A stretch of DNA of 39,302 nt from assembly GCF_016307205.1 (NCBI RefSeq), contig NZ_JAEIJD010000016.1, forward strand, positions 1 through 39,302, read 5' to 3'. The translations under genes and the position numbers were made by a program. This stretch comes from Pontibaca salina (GTDB lineage: Bacteria; Pseudomonadota; Alphaproteobacteria; Rhodobacterales; Rhodobacteraceae). This document shows, in pieces, positions 17,501 through 25,757 of this stretch. The notes below the pieces were generated by a model, which had not been told where the DNA came from, did not search any database, and was given only the letters and a program-made list of their open reading frames with translations. Within the stretch, counting starts at the first letter, position 1. Each line of letters starts with the position of its first letter.

Positions 17501-17730
17501 AAAGTACAGAATGGCCTTCACGAGTCAACCCTGTCGGGGCGTCCGTTGCCTTAAAGCTGCATTGCAGCAGCCGAGGCGGCGACCAATGGCAGGTATGGGC
17601 CGAGAACGAAAATTCCGAGTTGGTCGACTGCGACGATAAGTGCCCACCCCCGTGGATGGGTCTCCCTCATGCCCGGCGGGGAAGCCCGCCGAGCTGATAG
17701 CGTTTCTCGCCTGCAGTTGCCTGGCGAGTT

Positions 17731-17748
17731 GGTTGTTAAAGCAGCTCA
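17731..17748 (-). repeat. a1-like arm of the candidate retron RNA
   Basis: The arm is complementary to 17482-17500. It overlaps the last codons and TAA (17736) of the upstream zinc-ribbon gene, so RNA and mRNA share sequence. Confidence 0.55.
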
Positions 17749-18899
17749 GACTGTGGAGTTATTGGTTTCCTTGTTTTCTCAACAGTGCCGTGACTGCGAT
17801 ACGCGTCGAGCATCAAGCGCGTATATTCGACCGTGCTGTGGGTCACTGTGCCCAAACCGGGCCATGCGAACAACGGATTCGACCAAGTAACCTCCAAATC
17901 GATCTCAATTCCAAGCAGTGCAGCCACTTTGATCGCAGCGACCGGCTCCTTGTCCTCGGGCCAGTAGTGGTCCTTAAAGGAAACAACCACGTTGAGATCG
18001 TCATCCACCCAGATTTCGGCCAGGCCTGCTCCCATGCGCTCGCTGGCATTGGTCGTATCCTCGAACAGGGCTGCCCGGATCAAATGAGTCACCTGGTCCT
18101 TGTTGAGATCAAGCCTTGGTCGCGGATCTACAACTGACACGATGGGTTCAATCTCTTGCCCTTCGGCTCGGGCTTGAACTGGAACGGGTCGTTCATCGTT
18201 CGGCCCCAGCCAGAAGGCTTCTGGAAAAATGTTGATCGGTGATGCGCCGCAGCCCGGGCAGTGCCATTGGTTTCCAGCGATCTGTGGACCGGTGATCTCT
18301 GCGTCGCAGTGAAGGCAGTACCAGCGGTTTGTTTCCTCCATCTCCAGGAGCGGATGACGGACCTTCCCCTCTGCATCCGGCTTCGTGGCACGCCGCGGCC
18401 AATCTGCAAATCGTCGCGCATTGACTCTCTTCATCAAATCCTTTGCAATTCCGATCGCCTCTACCAGCAGCACTCGATCGTTCATCGGGTTGTTCTGGGC
18501 TTGCTCAATGTCGATCTCGACATGAGGGGCGGCCGAAGGGTTTTCTGGCAGCACTATGCGCCAGCTGTCGCCCTTCATATGAACGTCGCCGAGCATCGTG
18601 CTCAATTCGTATGGATGCCCTCGTACTTCTCCCCGGGTGATGGCGTCGGCCCCCCCAAAGATATGGTCAAAGGTCGTACCCTCATGGGACGTGATCCGTA
18701 GCACCAAGGCCTTAATTGCGGCGACTTGTGCTTCGGACGGGGCCCACTCTCCTTTTGCGCTGCCCGTCAATGAGTTCCAATGAGGAAACCCCAATCGGGA
18801 AGCAACCAAGTCAAGCGCCACATGCAGCGGCTGCCCGGTCGCTCTGGCGTATCGCTTTGCCAGAAGTTTCAATGTTTTCAGCTTATCGTTCTCTGTCAT
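17736..18899 (-). CDS. Unknown protein with a zinc-ribbon, upstream of the retron
   Basis: This 387-residue protein is not recognised as a whole. Residues 5-45 (LAKRYARATGQPLHVALDLVASRLGFPHWNSL) resemble a short helical segment found at the start of several plasmid- and island-borne proteins, ending in a G-F/Y-x2-W-N motif. Four cysteines (C195, C198, C214, C217, in YCLHC and CPGCG) form a probable zinc ribbon. No membrane helix or signal peptide is visible. The ATG at 18899 has only a weak ribosome-binding site. Its TAA lies inside the 5' arm of the candidate retron RNA, so it may share the transcript. Whether it belongs to the retron or is a passenger cannot be told. Confidence 0.6.
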   Translation of the reverse strand: MTENDKLKTLKLLAKRYARATGQPLHVALDLVASRLGFPHWNSLTGSAKGEWAPSEAQVAAIKALVLRITSHEGTTFDHIFGGADAITRGEVRGHPYELSTMLGDVHMKGDSWRIVLPENPSAAPHVEIDIEQAQNNPMNDRVLLVEAIGIAKDLMKRVNARRFADWPRRATKPDAEGKVRHPLLEMEETNRWYCLHCDAEITGPQIAGNQWHCPGCGASPINIFPEAFWLGPNDERPVPVQARAEGQEIEPIVSVVDPRPRLDLNKDQVTHLIRAALFEDTTNASERMGAGLAEIWVDDDLNVVVSFKDHYWPEDKEPVAAIKVAALLGIEIDLEVTWSNPLFAWPGLGTVTHSTVEYTRLMLDAYRSHGTVEKTRKPITPQSELL

Positions 18900-19231
18900 G
18901 ATCCATGTCCAAGCTGGATCCGAATAGGTGCCCGCTGCTAATCAGACCCGCCGTTGGCATGAAGTCTGCTGTTCCAAGTAAAGGTCGCTGCAAAGCTTCG
19001 CGTGGCGGGCACACCGGCCTGCGAGAAAGGCCCTGGTTAACTTCCGCCATTTTCGAGCGCAGGTCAACACCAATGAATTTCGGAAATAGGGAGCCCAAAA
19101 AATGAACACCACTCGCCGAATAAGGCGGACTGGATGAAGGTAGGCTGAGACATTGAATGGACATGACCTTAGCAATTTCTCAGCCTTCGACGACCCTCAA
19201 CTCTATGTGTTTCGCCACAGAACCCGTTCAG
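18900..19231. other. Intergenic region, nothing recognised
   Basis: These 332 bp separate the integrase 3' end from the zinc-ribbon gene start. I see no supportable gene, tRNA-like fragment or strong terminator. The promoter for the zinc-ribbon gene and possibly the retron should lie at its left edge. Confidence 0.4.
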
Positions 19232-21379
19232 TCATGCCAATGCCAGAAAATGCTCAAAAGCCCCCCGTTTCATCACATCTTTCGGCAGTCTCAAAGAGCG
19301 ACCCGACACGATGTCGCGCAGCTCTCTGGCTACCTGTCTCAAGGTGTTTGCCGTGGAATTGGGCTGTTTCACGAATTCAAAAACCGGGTCTGTCGCGCTC
19401 TCGGTCTGTATTCTGACACTGGCCGCTTGGCCATCATCGTTGATCGTCACATCGACCTTCAGTTCCTCCTGTTGGGCAAGATTACAACGCAGGATAACAG
19501 GGAAGCCGTATTTTCGCCGCCGCCCGATCTCGAGCTTGAAATCCGCTTTGTCGACGGCCGCTTTCAGGTCATGGGTTTGATGGGCGGTATAGTGCACGTT
19601 CAAAATACTGCCATGTTTATGACCCGCGATGGCCTGACGCTGACCATCACTCACACTGGCGCTTCGCAGCATGCTCAACAGTGTTTTGCGCATAGCATAG
19701 AAATCCTCATCGAAATCAGCGAGGTCGAGGCGCTCAAGGATTCTGCGCAGATGCTTTCCAAAGGCGCTGGTGACATCACCGCTGGTGGTTCGGCGCGCGG
19801 CTTCCGGAAACAACAACACACCATGGCTGTCGGGCAGCGCCTGAAACCACTCGATGAACCCCAGATCGAGCAACAGCTGTGGTATCGGCACGATGCGTTT
19901 GCTGTCTTCGGTCTTGCCCGGCTGTTCCAGACCGGATCCGATCGCGAAGCAGTAGGCGTTATTGCGAAACCGGATATCCGTGCGCTTGAGCAACAGGATC
20001 TCTGCGATCCGGGATCCCAGCGTCAGCACGATCAGAGGCACCCAATAGGTCGCATCTCGGATGATCATGCTTCCGCGCTTCCAGCGCCGGTGCTCCGAAA
20101 AACAACCGGTGTAAATCGGACAGGTGAGAAATTTTGCAAGCCGCTCTTCGGACCATGGCATGCGTAGTTTTGGCTTGGTCACGCGGATATAGAGCTCATC
20201 ATCCGGCTGCTGCGCCTGGATATGGCGTTCGAGCTCTTTATAGGTCAGGGCTTTTGGCGGCTCCACGCCCAAGTCAGCGGCGCTTTTGAACAGGCGGTTC
20301 AATCCATCCCGATCGCGTTTCAGGGTTGTCATCGATCGGCGCGGGACCAAGAGCTCTGCCAGAATCGCCCGTTTTTCGGCTGTCGAAATCATCGGGCGAT
20401 TGCGCACCTCTTCCATTGCCAAAAGATCTTTCGCGTCGGCCTCGGAGATTTCAGCGGCTTTGGAAATCTCCTTGCCGACCTTGGTGAAGCGATTCTTGCC
20501 GTGGCTTTTTCCCTGACTGCGCGTCAAGCGGGCACACCAGGCGAAGAAATCTTTCTGTCGGTCTTTGGTGAGCGCGGTCACCGGAATGTCCCCGAAGAAC
20601 TCGATCATCAGATTTTCAAGGGCGTTGATATTTCCCTGCATCGATTTGGTTGGATGGTTCTTGCGGGTCTGTGCGAATGCTTGCGAGATGAGGATTGGTG
20701 CTTTCACGAAGCTCTCGAAATTCTGGATGCCATGGTCGGTCAACAAGTCGCGGCTGGCATGGCGCACATCATCACCGTCGAGAACATCGATTTCGGCGTC
20801 GTTGATGCGACGCTTCAGCGACACCGCCTGTCGGCCCAGATCGCCAGGGACAGGGTCAGGCAGGGCCAGAGCGATCATCTGCGTGGCTTCTTCCAAGAGC
20901 TCTTGGACATTTTCCCAGTTTCCGCGTCGTGCGGCGCGGCGCAAGGCACTGTTCTCGGTTTCGAGCCGGATGATGCGGCTATCAATCTCTGCATCGCTGC
21001 GGGTTTCCGATGTGCCCTGCTGATCAAGAATGCGGGCAAGTTCAGCGCGAAGCACTTCGCTCAACAGCGCCTTGGCATTTGCCGGGCTGAGGGTTCCCTG
21101 AGTCACTGCGTCCACGATGTCTGTCTCCTTTTGCTCGTAGACCGTGAGCAGCCTTGCGGCGCGCTTCACGGCGTCGAGCGGGAGGTCGGTGCGCAGGGAC
21201 AGACAGAGAAATAAGTTTGAGAGCTGGTTTGATCCGGCTTTTGGCAGGCGTTTTCTGAAATAGAAGATGCGGCCCCGGCGCATGAGATAGGGGCCGGCGT
21301 GGTGTTTGGGTTTCCGAGACACGACCCGGCACCGTTTTCGGGCGTAATGAGCGATGTCATGTGTCACACCTTGTGTCAC
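19232..21379 (-). CDS. Large tyrosine recombinase (island integrase)
   Basis: About 715 residues, almost twice the usual integrase length. The catalytic domain shows the first Arg at about R457 (TLGSRIAEILLL), a YAMRK segment where HxxR is usual, GHKHGS, and the nucleophile Y597 in NVHYTAHQ. About 120 residues follow the nucleophile, and a long helical N-terminal region (LMRRGRIFYFRKRLP opening) precedes the core. The gene points away from the adjacent tRNA-Gln, whose 3' end is the likely attachment site. The frame continues into the tRNA, so the true start is uncertain: GTG 21379 or GTG 21367, without a clear ribosome-binding site. The His-to-Tyr change is tolerated in some family members. 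Confidence 0.85.
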   Translation of the reverse strand: MTQGVTHDIAHYARKRCRVVSRKPKHHAGPYLMRRGRIFYFRKRLPKAGSNQLSNLFLCLSLRTDLPLDAVKRAARLLTVYEQKETDIVDAVTQGTLSPANAKALLSEVLRAELARILDQQGTSETRSDAEIDSRIIRLETENSALRRAARRGNWENVQELLEEATQMIALALPDPVPGDLGRQAVSLKRRINDAEIDVLDGDDVRHASRDLLTDHGIQNFESFVKAPILISQAFAQTRKNHPTKSMQGNINALENLMIEFFGDIPVTALTKDRQKDFFAWCARLTRSQGKSHGKNRFTKVGKEISKAAEISEADAKDLLAMEEVRNRPMISTAEKRAILAELLVPRRSMTTLKRDRDGLNRLFKSAADLGVEPPKALTYKELERHIQAQQPDDELYIRVTKPKLRMPWSEERLAKFLTCPIYTGCFSEHRRWKRGSMIIRDATYWVPLIVLTLGSRIAEILLLKRTDIRFRNNAYCFAIGSGLEQPGKTEDSKRIVPIPQLLLDLGFIEWFQALPDSHGVLLFPEAARRTTSGDVTSAFGKHLRRILERLDLADFDEDFYAMRKTLLSMLRSASVSDGQRQAIAGHKHGSILNVHYTAHQTHDLKAAVDKADFKLEIGRRRKYGFPVILRCNLAQQEELKVDVTINDDGQAASVRIQTESATDPVFEFVKQPNSTANTLRQVARELRDIVSGRSLRLPKDVMKRGAFEHFLALA

Positions 21380-21403
21380 ATGATTCGGAATCTGTGACAC
21401 AAT
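21353..21403. repeat. GTGACACA repeats between integrase and tRNA
   Basis: Two direct copies of TGTGACACA and one inverted TGTGTCACA lie within 50 bp at the probable integrase start. Spacing and location suit integrase arm-type or excisionase sites, or an autoregulatory operator. Confidence 0.4.
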
Positions 21404-21456
21404 CGGCAAAGCGGGACTCTCTAAGCCCTTGATTTTGCGTGTTTTGCTGGATTTTA

Positions 21457-21531
21457 TGGCTGGGGTGGTAGGATTCGAACCTACGGTACACGGTACCAAA
21501 AACCGCTGCCTTACCGCTTGGCTACACCCCA
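21457..21531 (-). tRNA. tRNA-Gln (anticodon TTG)
   Basis: The sequence folds as a complete cloverleaf. The acceptor stem is TGGGGTG/CACCCCA with discriminator G and an encoded CCA. The anticodon arm is GCGGT/ACCGT around TTTTGGT with TTG as anticodon, and the T arm contains GGTTCGAATCC. The gene is intact, so island integration at its 3' end preserved function, as tRNA-targeting integrases usually do. No second copy of its 3' end was seen elsewhere in the window, so the far att site lies outside. Confidence 0.95.
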
Positions 21532-21541
21532 ACGCGAAGGC

Positions 21542-21570
21542 TAGTTAAGCCGCTGACGCCGCCGGTGCAA
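21542..21570 (-). promoter_or_regulatory. Probable tRNA-Gln promoter
   Basis: On the minus strand TTGCAC and TAACTA are separated by exactly 17 bp and end 10 bp before the tRNA 5' end. This is a good sigma-70-type match. Confidence 0.6.
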
Positions 21571-21878
21571 GGCCCTTTTCGGAAAATATGGCTTTATCAC
21601 TGTTCCGTAGCGCCCTACATCGACATCACGGTCCAAAAGACCACAGGAATCGTTAATATATCCCTTTGCGAGTGGTCGGGCTGCATTCGCGGTGAAACAT
21701 TCACGAATCGCCAATCGACCGGCTTAGCCATTGGCTTCGATCGTCATTGCGACCAGAATCACGCGCAGGCTCTCGCTTTTGCCTGCCCAGACCATCTTCC
21801 CTGCACATGGCACTGCCCATGGCACAGCGGCTTTGCCCGCGCTAGCCCTGCCCAATCTGCTGATCGACGCCCTGCCCC
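21571..21878. other. Core-genome intergenic region
   Basis: About 300 bp between the tRNA promoter and the nnrU stop. I see no gene or clear terminator. A CATGG-rich imperfect palindrome occurs near 21805-21822. Confidence 0.35.
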
Positions 21879-22556
21879 CTAAGGCAGCGGCGATACCCCG
21901 ATCACTGGCAGATGCAGCAGCAAGAGGCCCACATAGATTGCCGCCGTCAACACCATGGCCGCGAAACTGGGGCGCAGCGCGACCAGACCCGACAGCGACA
22001 ACCACGCGGTCTTGCGCGCCAATACCTGCCATACCTTGGGGCCCAATAGGCGACGCCTGCGCCGATCGATCACCACCATGCCCAGAAACGCAAAGACCGC
22101 GAACAGGCCAAACAGAATCACATGGGCCAAGTCTCCATTGGCCAGAAGATGTGCCAGCGACCACAGCAATAGCGCGAGCAGCATCGGATGGCGCGTCACG
22201 GCCAAAACGCCGGGATCGTCCGGATCGAAAGGCCGCCGCCCCATGGCGCCAAAGGACAGCGGATTGACCCCCCCTGCCCCGGCTACCACCAGCGCAATCG
22301 CCACCGGCATTATCAACAGCGGCACCCAACGCCAGACCGGCCCGGAAGGCAGCACCTGAACATAGGGCGCGCGACCTGCGGCCACGATGAGCCAGACCAA
22401 AACCAAGACCGAAAACAGGCTATAGCCGATATAATAACCCCGCAGCCCCAACCGCGCGATCAGCCATAGCCGCATCGGCGGGCGCACCGGAATTACATGG
22501 CTGGCAAGAAATACCGCCAGCGCGGCCATAAACAAGCCCCAGCCGGTCAGCATCAT
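21879..22556 (-). CDS. nnrU: NnrU-family integral membrane protein
   Basis: The protein has 225 residues with six or seven hydrophobic helices. A cytoplasmic DPDDPGVLAVTRHPMLLALLLW segment matches the NnrU pattern (TRHPx) shared with isoprenylcysteine methyltransferase-like membrane proteins. NnrU was first described with denitrification genes, but homologues occur widely in roseobacters and their reaction is unknown. I chose the tandem ATG at 22556, which overlaps the upstream small gene stop by 4 bp (ATGA). The extended upstream frame contains no membrane-protein-like sequence. Confidence 0.8.
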   Translation of the reverse strand: MMLTGWGLFMAALAVFLASHVIPVRPPMRLWLIARLGLRGYYIGYSLFSVLVLVWLIVAAGRAPYVQVLPSGPVWRWVPLLIMPVAIALVVAGAGGVNPLSFGAMGRRPFDPDDPGVLAVTRHPMLLALLLWSLAHLLANGDLAHVILFGLFAVFAFLGMVVIDRRRRRLLGPKVWQVLARKTAWLSLSGLVALRPSFAAMVLTAAIYVGLLLLHLPVIGVSPLP

Positions 22557-22792
22557 GGGTTCTCTTGCGGACCGGGCCGAAACAGCCACGCACCGATACG
22601 CGCAATAAACAGAGTAAAGGCAACAATCCACAACAGGACCGCGAAATCGATCAGCACTGCTTCAAACGGTGTAATCGCGACCGGAACCGCCGGCACAGCG
22701 ACAATGCAAAACAACGTGGGCAAGCCCAGAGAAAAAAACGCCACGTCGCGCCAGCGTCGGCTTCGCGACAGCTCTGGGTGGGTCTGGGTCAT
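22553..22792 (-). CDS. Small two-helix membrane protein
   Basis: The 79 residues show two hydrophobic helices (VAFFSLGLPTLFCIVAVPAV and AVLIDFAVLLWIVAFTLFIA) after a charged N-terminus (THPELSRSRRWRD). It is translationally coupled to nnrU. A second ATG at 22801 adds three residues; GGGGG upstream fits the inner start better. The family is not recognised. A role with NnrU is suggested only by coupling. Confidence 0.65.
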   Translation of the reverse strand: MTQTHPELSRSRRWRDVAFFSLGLPTLFCIVAVPAVPVAITPFEAVLIDFAVLLWIVAFTLFIARIGAWLFRPGPQENP

Positions 22793-22944
22793 GTTGAACA
22801 TACCCCCGCATGTGTTCTTGGGTGCACACTAGGTCACCAACTCGGGCTTCCGCAACTATATGCAGCACAAAACGAACCGGACATATTCGCCACCGGAAAG
22901 GGCGCGCGGGGTACAAGCGGCAGATGCGCCGGCTTCAGGCGCGC

Positions 22945-24723
22945 TCAAAGTGGCCAAATCAACGGGATCAGGGCCGATGCCAGCAAGCCGATACTCAGGT
23001 TCAGCGGGATGCCAACCCGCAGGAAATCGGTGAACCGATACCCCCCCGGTCCGTATACCATCATGTTGGTCTGATAACCGATAGGCGTTGCAAATGCCGC
23101 CGAAGCCGCAATCATCACCGCCACCACCAGCGGACGCGGATCAAAGCCCATGGCGCTGGCCAACCCGATGGCGATGGGCGTGACCACCACCGCCACCGCG
23201 TTGTTGCTAACCAGTTCGGTCAGGATCGAAGTCAGTAGATAAATTGCCCAGACCACCAGAAACGGCGGCAGCATTTTGAGCATCGGTGCGATACCGTTCA
23301 CGATCATCAGCACCGCGCCCGAACTTTCCAGTGCTGCGCCAATCGCCAGCATTGCGAAAATCAGCGCCATCAACTGGCCGTCGATAAACGAAAACGCCTC
23401 ATCCGCGTCGATGCAGCCGGTGACCAGAACCACCGCCACGGCTATCACCGACAGCATCAGGATCGGCGCAATGTTCAATGCGGCCAACACCACAATCCCG
23501 ATGAGCGCGGCAATGGCGATGGGGGCATGACCGCGCCGGAAAGCCCGCGCTGAGGGGCGCGAAACATCGACCATGTCCATATCACTCGACAGGCGCTGGA
23601 TATCGGCAGGCGCGCCCTCCAGAAGCAGCGTATCGCCCACCCGTACCACCAATCCGTCCAGCTGCTGACCGATGTTCTGGTTTCGCCGGTGCACGGCCAG
23701 CGTATAGACGCCATAACGCCGCCGCAGCCGCAGCGACCCCAGCGTGCGCCCGACCATCTTGCAACCCGGCGTGATCAGCACTTCGACGGTATTGGTCTCA
23801 ACCGCCGAAATCTGATCGACTCGCTTCAATTCCTTGTTGCTTTGCAGACTCAGAAGCTCAGACATCTGGGTGCGCAGCACCACCAGATCGCCAGCCTGCA
23901 ACTTAACCTCTTCCAGATTGCGCCGCAGAGATTGGTCCGCGCGGATCACATCAATCAGCCGCACCCCGTCCCGCTTGAACAACTGCACGTCGGTGACCTC
24001 GCGCCCGATCAGGTTGGATTCAGGGGGGATATACGCTTCGGTAAAGAATTTCATCTTCGAGCGATCCGAAAGCATCATTGCCATGCTGTCGCGATCGGGT
24101 AGCAGCCGCGGCGCGATGAAGCGCAGATACAGCATCCCCCATGCCACCACGGCAAGGCCCAGTGGAGTCACCTCGAATATGGAAAAGGCTGCCAGCCCCT
24201 GCGCTCGCGCAACCCCATCCACCAGCAGGTTGGTCGAAGTCCCGATCAGCGTCAGCGTCCCGCCCAGGATCGCGCCATAACTAAGTGGGATTAAGAGTTT
24301 GCTGGCCGATATGTCCAGAGTGCGCGCGACCTGAATAAAAACCGGGATCATCACCACGACCACCGGCGTATTGGAGACGACAGCCGACGCCATGACGACA
24401 AAACCCATCAGCATCGCGATGGCCATACGCGGACGCACCAGCGCCTGTTTCTGTGCCAGCGTCGTAAACGCGTCCAGCGCACCAGTGCGTACCAATGCAC
24501 CCATGATGATGAACATCGCCGCAATCGTCCACGGTGCCGGATTGGCCAGGACCGGCAGCGCCGCGTGATAAGGCAGAACGCCGCTAATCAGCATCAGGGC
24601 AACGCCGCCGATGGCGACAACCTCGGTTGGCAGAGTCTCCCGCAGAAACAGCGCAAACATGCCGCCAACGATGATCAGCGCCAGAAAAGCGCTGCCCGTA
24701 TCTGAAAGCTGGTAAAGAGTCAT
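22945..24723 (-). CDS. SLC13-type permease with TrkA-C domains
   Basis: The 592-residue inner-membrane transporter has a divalent anion:Na+ symporter architecture. About five helices are followed by a SNTPVVVVMIPV loop and an ILGGTLTLIGTSTNLLVDG re-entrant segment. Two cytoplasmic RCK_C/TrkA-C domains follow at about 200-370. A second helix set has the matching SNNAVAVVVTPIAIGL and PIGYQTNMMVYGPGGY motifs. Paired TNLL/TNMM motifs are the cation and substrate sites in this family. Substrate is probably sulfate or a dicarboxylate, not decidable here. I chose the ATG at 24723, since upstream residues are not membrane-protein-like. Confidence 0.9.
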   Translation of the reverse strand: MTLYQLSDTGSAFLALIIVGGMFALFLRETLPTEVVAIGGVALMLISGVLPYHAALPVLANPAPWTIAAMFIIMGALVRTGALDAFTTLAQKQALVRPRMAIAMLMGFVVMASAVVSNTPVVVVMIPVFIQVARTLDISASKLLIPLSYGAILGGTLTLIGTSTNLLVDGVARAQGLAAFSIFEVTPLGLAVVAWGMLYLRFIAPRLLPDRDSMAMMLSDRSKMKFFTEAYIPPESNLIGREVTDVQLFKRDGVRLIDVIRADQSLRRNLEEVKLQAGDLVVLRTQMSELLSLQSNKELKRVDQISAVETNTVEVLITPGCKMVGRTLGSLRLRRRYGVYTLAVHRRNQNIGQQLDGLVVRVGDTLLLEGAPADIQRLSSDMDMVDVSRPSARAFRRGHAPIAIAALIGIVVLAALNIAPILMLSVIAVAVVLVTGCIDADEAFSFIDGQLMALIFAMLAIGAALESSGAVLMIVNGIAPMLKMLPPFLVVWAIYLLTSILTELVSNNAVAVVVTPIAIGLASAMGFDPRPLVVAVMIAASAAFATPIGYQTNMMVYGPGGYRFTDFLRVGIPLNLSIGLLASALIPLIWPL

Positions 24724-24884
24724 GATGGTTGCGGTCCGCCCATATCCATTGCACGCCGAACGGCAAATACCCAACCTTCCCGATCACTGCCCCGGTGGCA
24801 AGCACCATGTACCCGACACTCTACGCAAAGACCGCAACTGGTACTCTGACCCTCAGCTACCATAAAAGGTGATGGATGGGATGT

Positions 24885-25697
24885 TCACGGACCGGCCTGT
24901 TGCAGTCGGCCCCCCTGGCGCACCATGCAGATCTTCTGGGCCTTTCCCGTGGCGTCATCGGTCTCGACATAGACGCCCGAGAGCGTCGCCTCGGCCAATG
25001 CCGGCGTGAACCGCGCTTTCGGCATGCCGGCGACAAAGCGGCGCATTGGCTCTGCCTTGTCCATGCCGATCACCGAGTTGTAGTCGCCGCACATGCCGGC
25101 ATCGCTTTGATAAGCGGTGCCACCCGGCAGGATCTGCGCATCCGCGGTGGGCACATGGGTGTGAGTGCCGACCACGAGACTGGCGCGCCCGTCGCAGAAA
25201 TGGCCCATCGCCATCTTTTCCGATGTCGCCTCGCAATGCATGTCGACGATCACCGCGCTCGCCTGGCCGCCCAGCGGATAAGATTTCAGCACCGGCTCGA
25301 TCGCCGAAAACGGATCATCAAACGGGCGGTTCATGAACACGCGGCCCAGCGCCTGCGCCACCAGCACCTTGCGCCCGCCTTTGGCCTCAAACAGCCGCGC
25401 GCCCTTGCCCGGCGCGGCCTTGGCAAAGTTCAACGGGCGTATCACACGTGGTTCAGTTTCGATGAATTGCAACATATCCTTCTGGTCGAAGGCATGATCG
25501 CCCAGCGTGACGCAATCCGCCCCAGCGTCGAGGATCAGCTTGGCATGGGCCCCGGTCAGACCCATCCCGCCCGAGGCGTTTTCGCCGTTGACCACGACGA
25601 AATCCAGCCGCCAATCCTCGCGCAGCCGCGGCAGACATTCCCGGATGGCGGCGCGCCCGGCGCGCCCCATCACATCACCCAGAAAAAGTAATCTCAT
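24885..25697 (-). CDS. YmdB-family metallophosphoesterase
   Basis: This 270-residue cytoplasmic protein matches the TIGR00282/YmdB family, a dinuclear-metal phosphodiesterase acting on cyclic nucleotides in Bacillus. Metal-binding motifs are in order: FLGDVMGRAGR (D8), VNGENASGG (about 37-45), LGDHAFDQ, DMHCEATSEK, and VGTHTHVPTAD. Length and motifs are normal for the family. It stands alone between the permease and the lipoprotein gene. In many alphaproteobacteria this gene sits near a 5-formyltetrahydrofolate cyclo-ligase gene, not seen here. Confidence 0.9.
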   Translation of the reverse strand: MRLLFLGDVMGRAGRAAIRECLPRLREDWRLDFVVVNGENASGGMGLTGAHAKLILDAGADCVTLGDHAFDQKDMLQFIETEPRVIRPLNFAKAAPGKGARLFEAKGGRKVLVAQALGRVFMNRPFDDPFSAIEPVLKSYPLGGQASAVIVDMHCEATSEKMAMGHFCDGRASLVVGTHTHVPTADAQILPGGTAYQSDAGMCGDYNSVIGMDKAEPMRRFVAGMPKARFTPALAEATLSGVYVETDDATGKAQKICMVRQGGRLQQAGP

Positions 25698-25757
25698 GCC
25701 AACCCATTAAGGCGGAACACCGCAACGAGCAAGACCCTGCCAAACCGGTCCACCATA

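Larger units (their letters stand above)
17482..17748 (-). ncRNA. Candidate retron msr-msd RNA
   Basis: The segment lies directly upstream of the RT-TIR gene on the same strand. Its ends are complementary: TGAGCTGCTTTAACAACC (17748-17731) pairs with GGTGTTGAAGGTTCAGCTC (17500-17482) through GAGCTG/CAGCTC, then CTTT/GGAA and AACA..CC/GG..TGTT, with small bulges. This is what retron a1/a2 arms look like. Between them are stems at 17706-17728 (CTCGCC/GGCGAG), 17675-17690 (GGCGGG-CTTC-CCCGCC), 17643-17660 (CCCATCC/GGGTGGG) and 17580-17626 (CGACCAA/TTGGTCG). No long frame runs through it. I cannot assign the branching guanosine or the msr/msd boundary, and no covariance check was possible. Confidence 0.65.

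Noticed and set aside
19157-20167. 336-residue plus-strand ORF antisense to the integrase
   Set aside because: Its sequence is the complement-phase reading of a well-supported recombinase; no independent motif is present.
21379-21532. Integrase frame extending through the tRNA-Gln gene to 21532
   Set aside because: The first 50 codons are the complement-phase reading of the tRNA and its flank; a coding start inside a tRNA is unlikely, so a later GTG was preferred.
21724-22329. 201-residue minus-strand ORF over nnrU
   Set aside because: It is an out-of-phase shadow of nnrU with Gly/Arg-biased composition and no recognisable domain.
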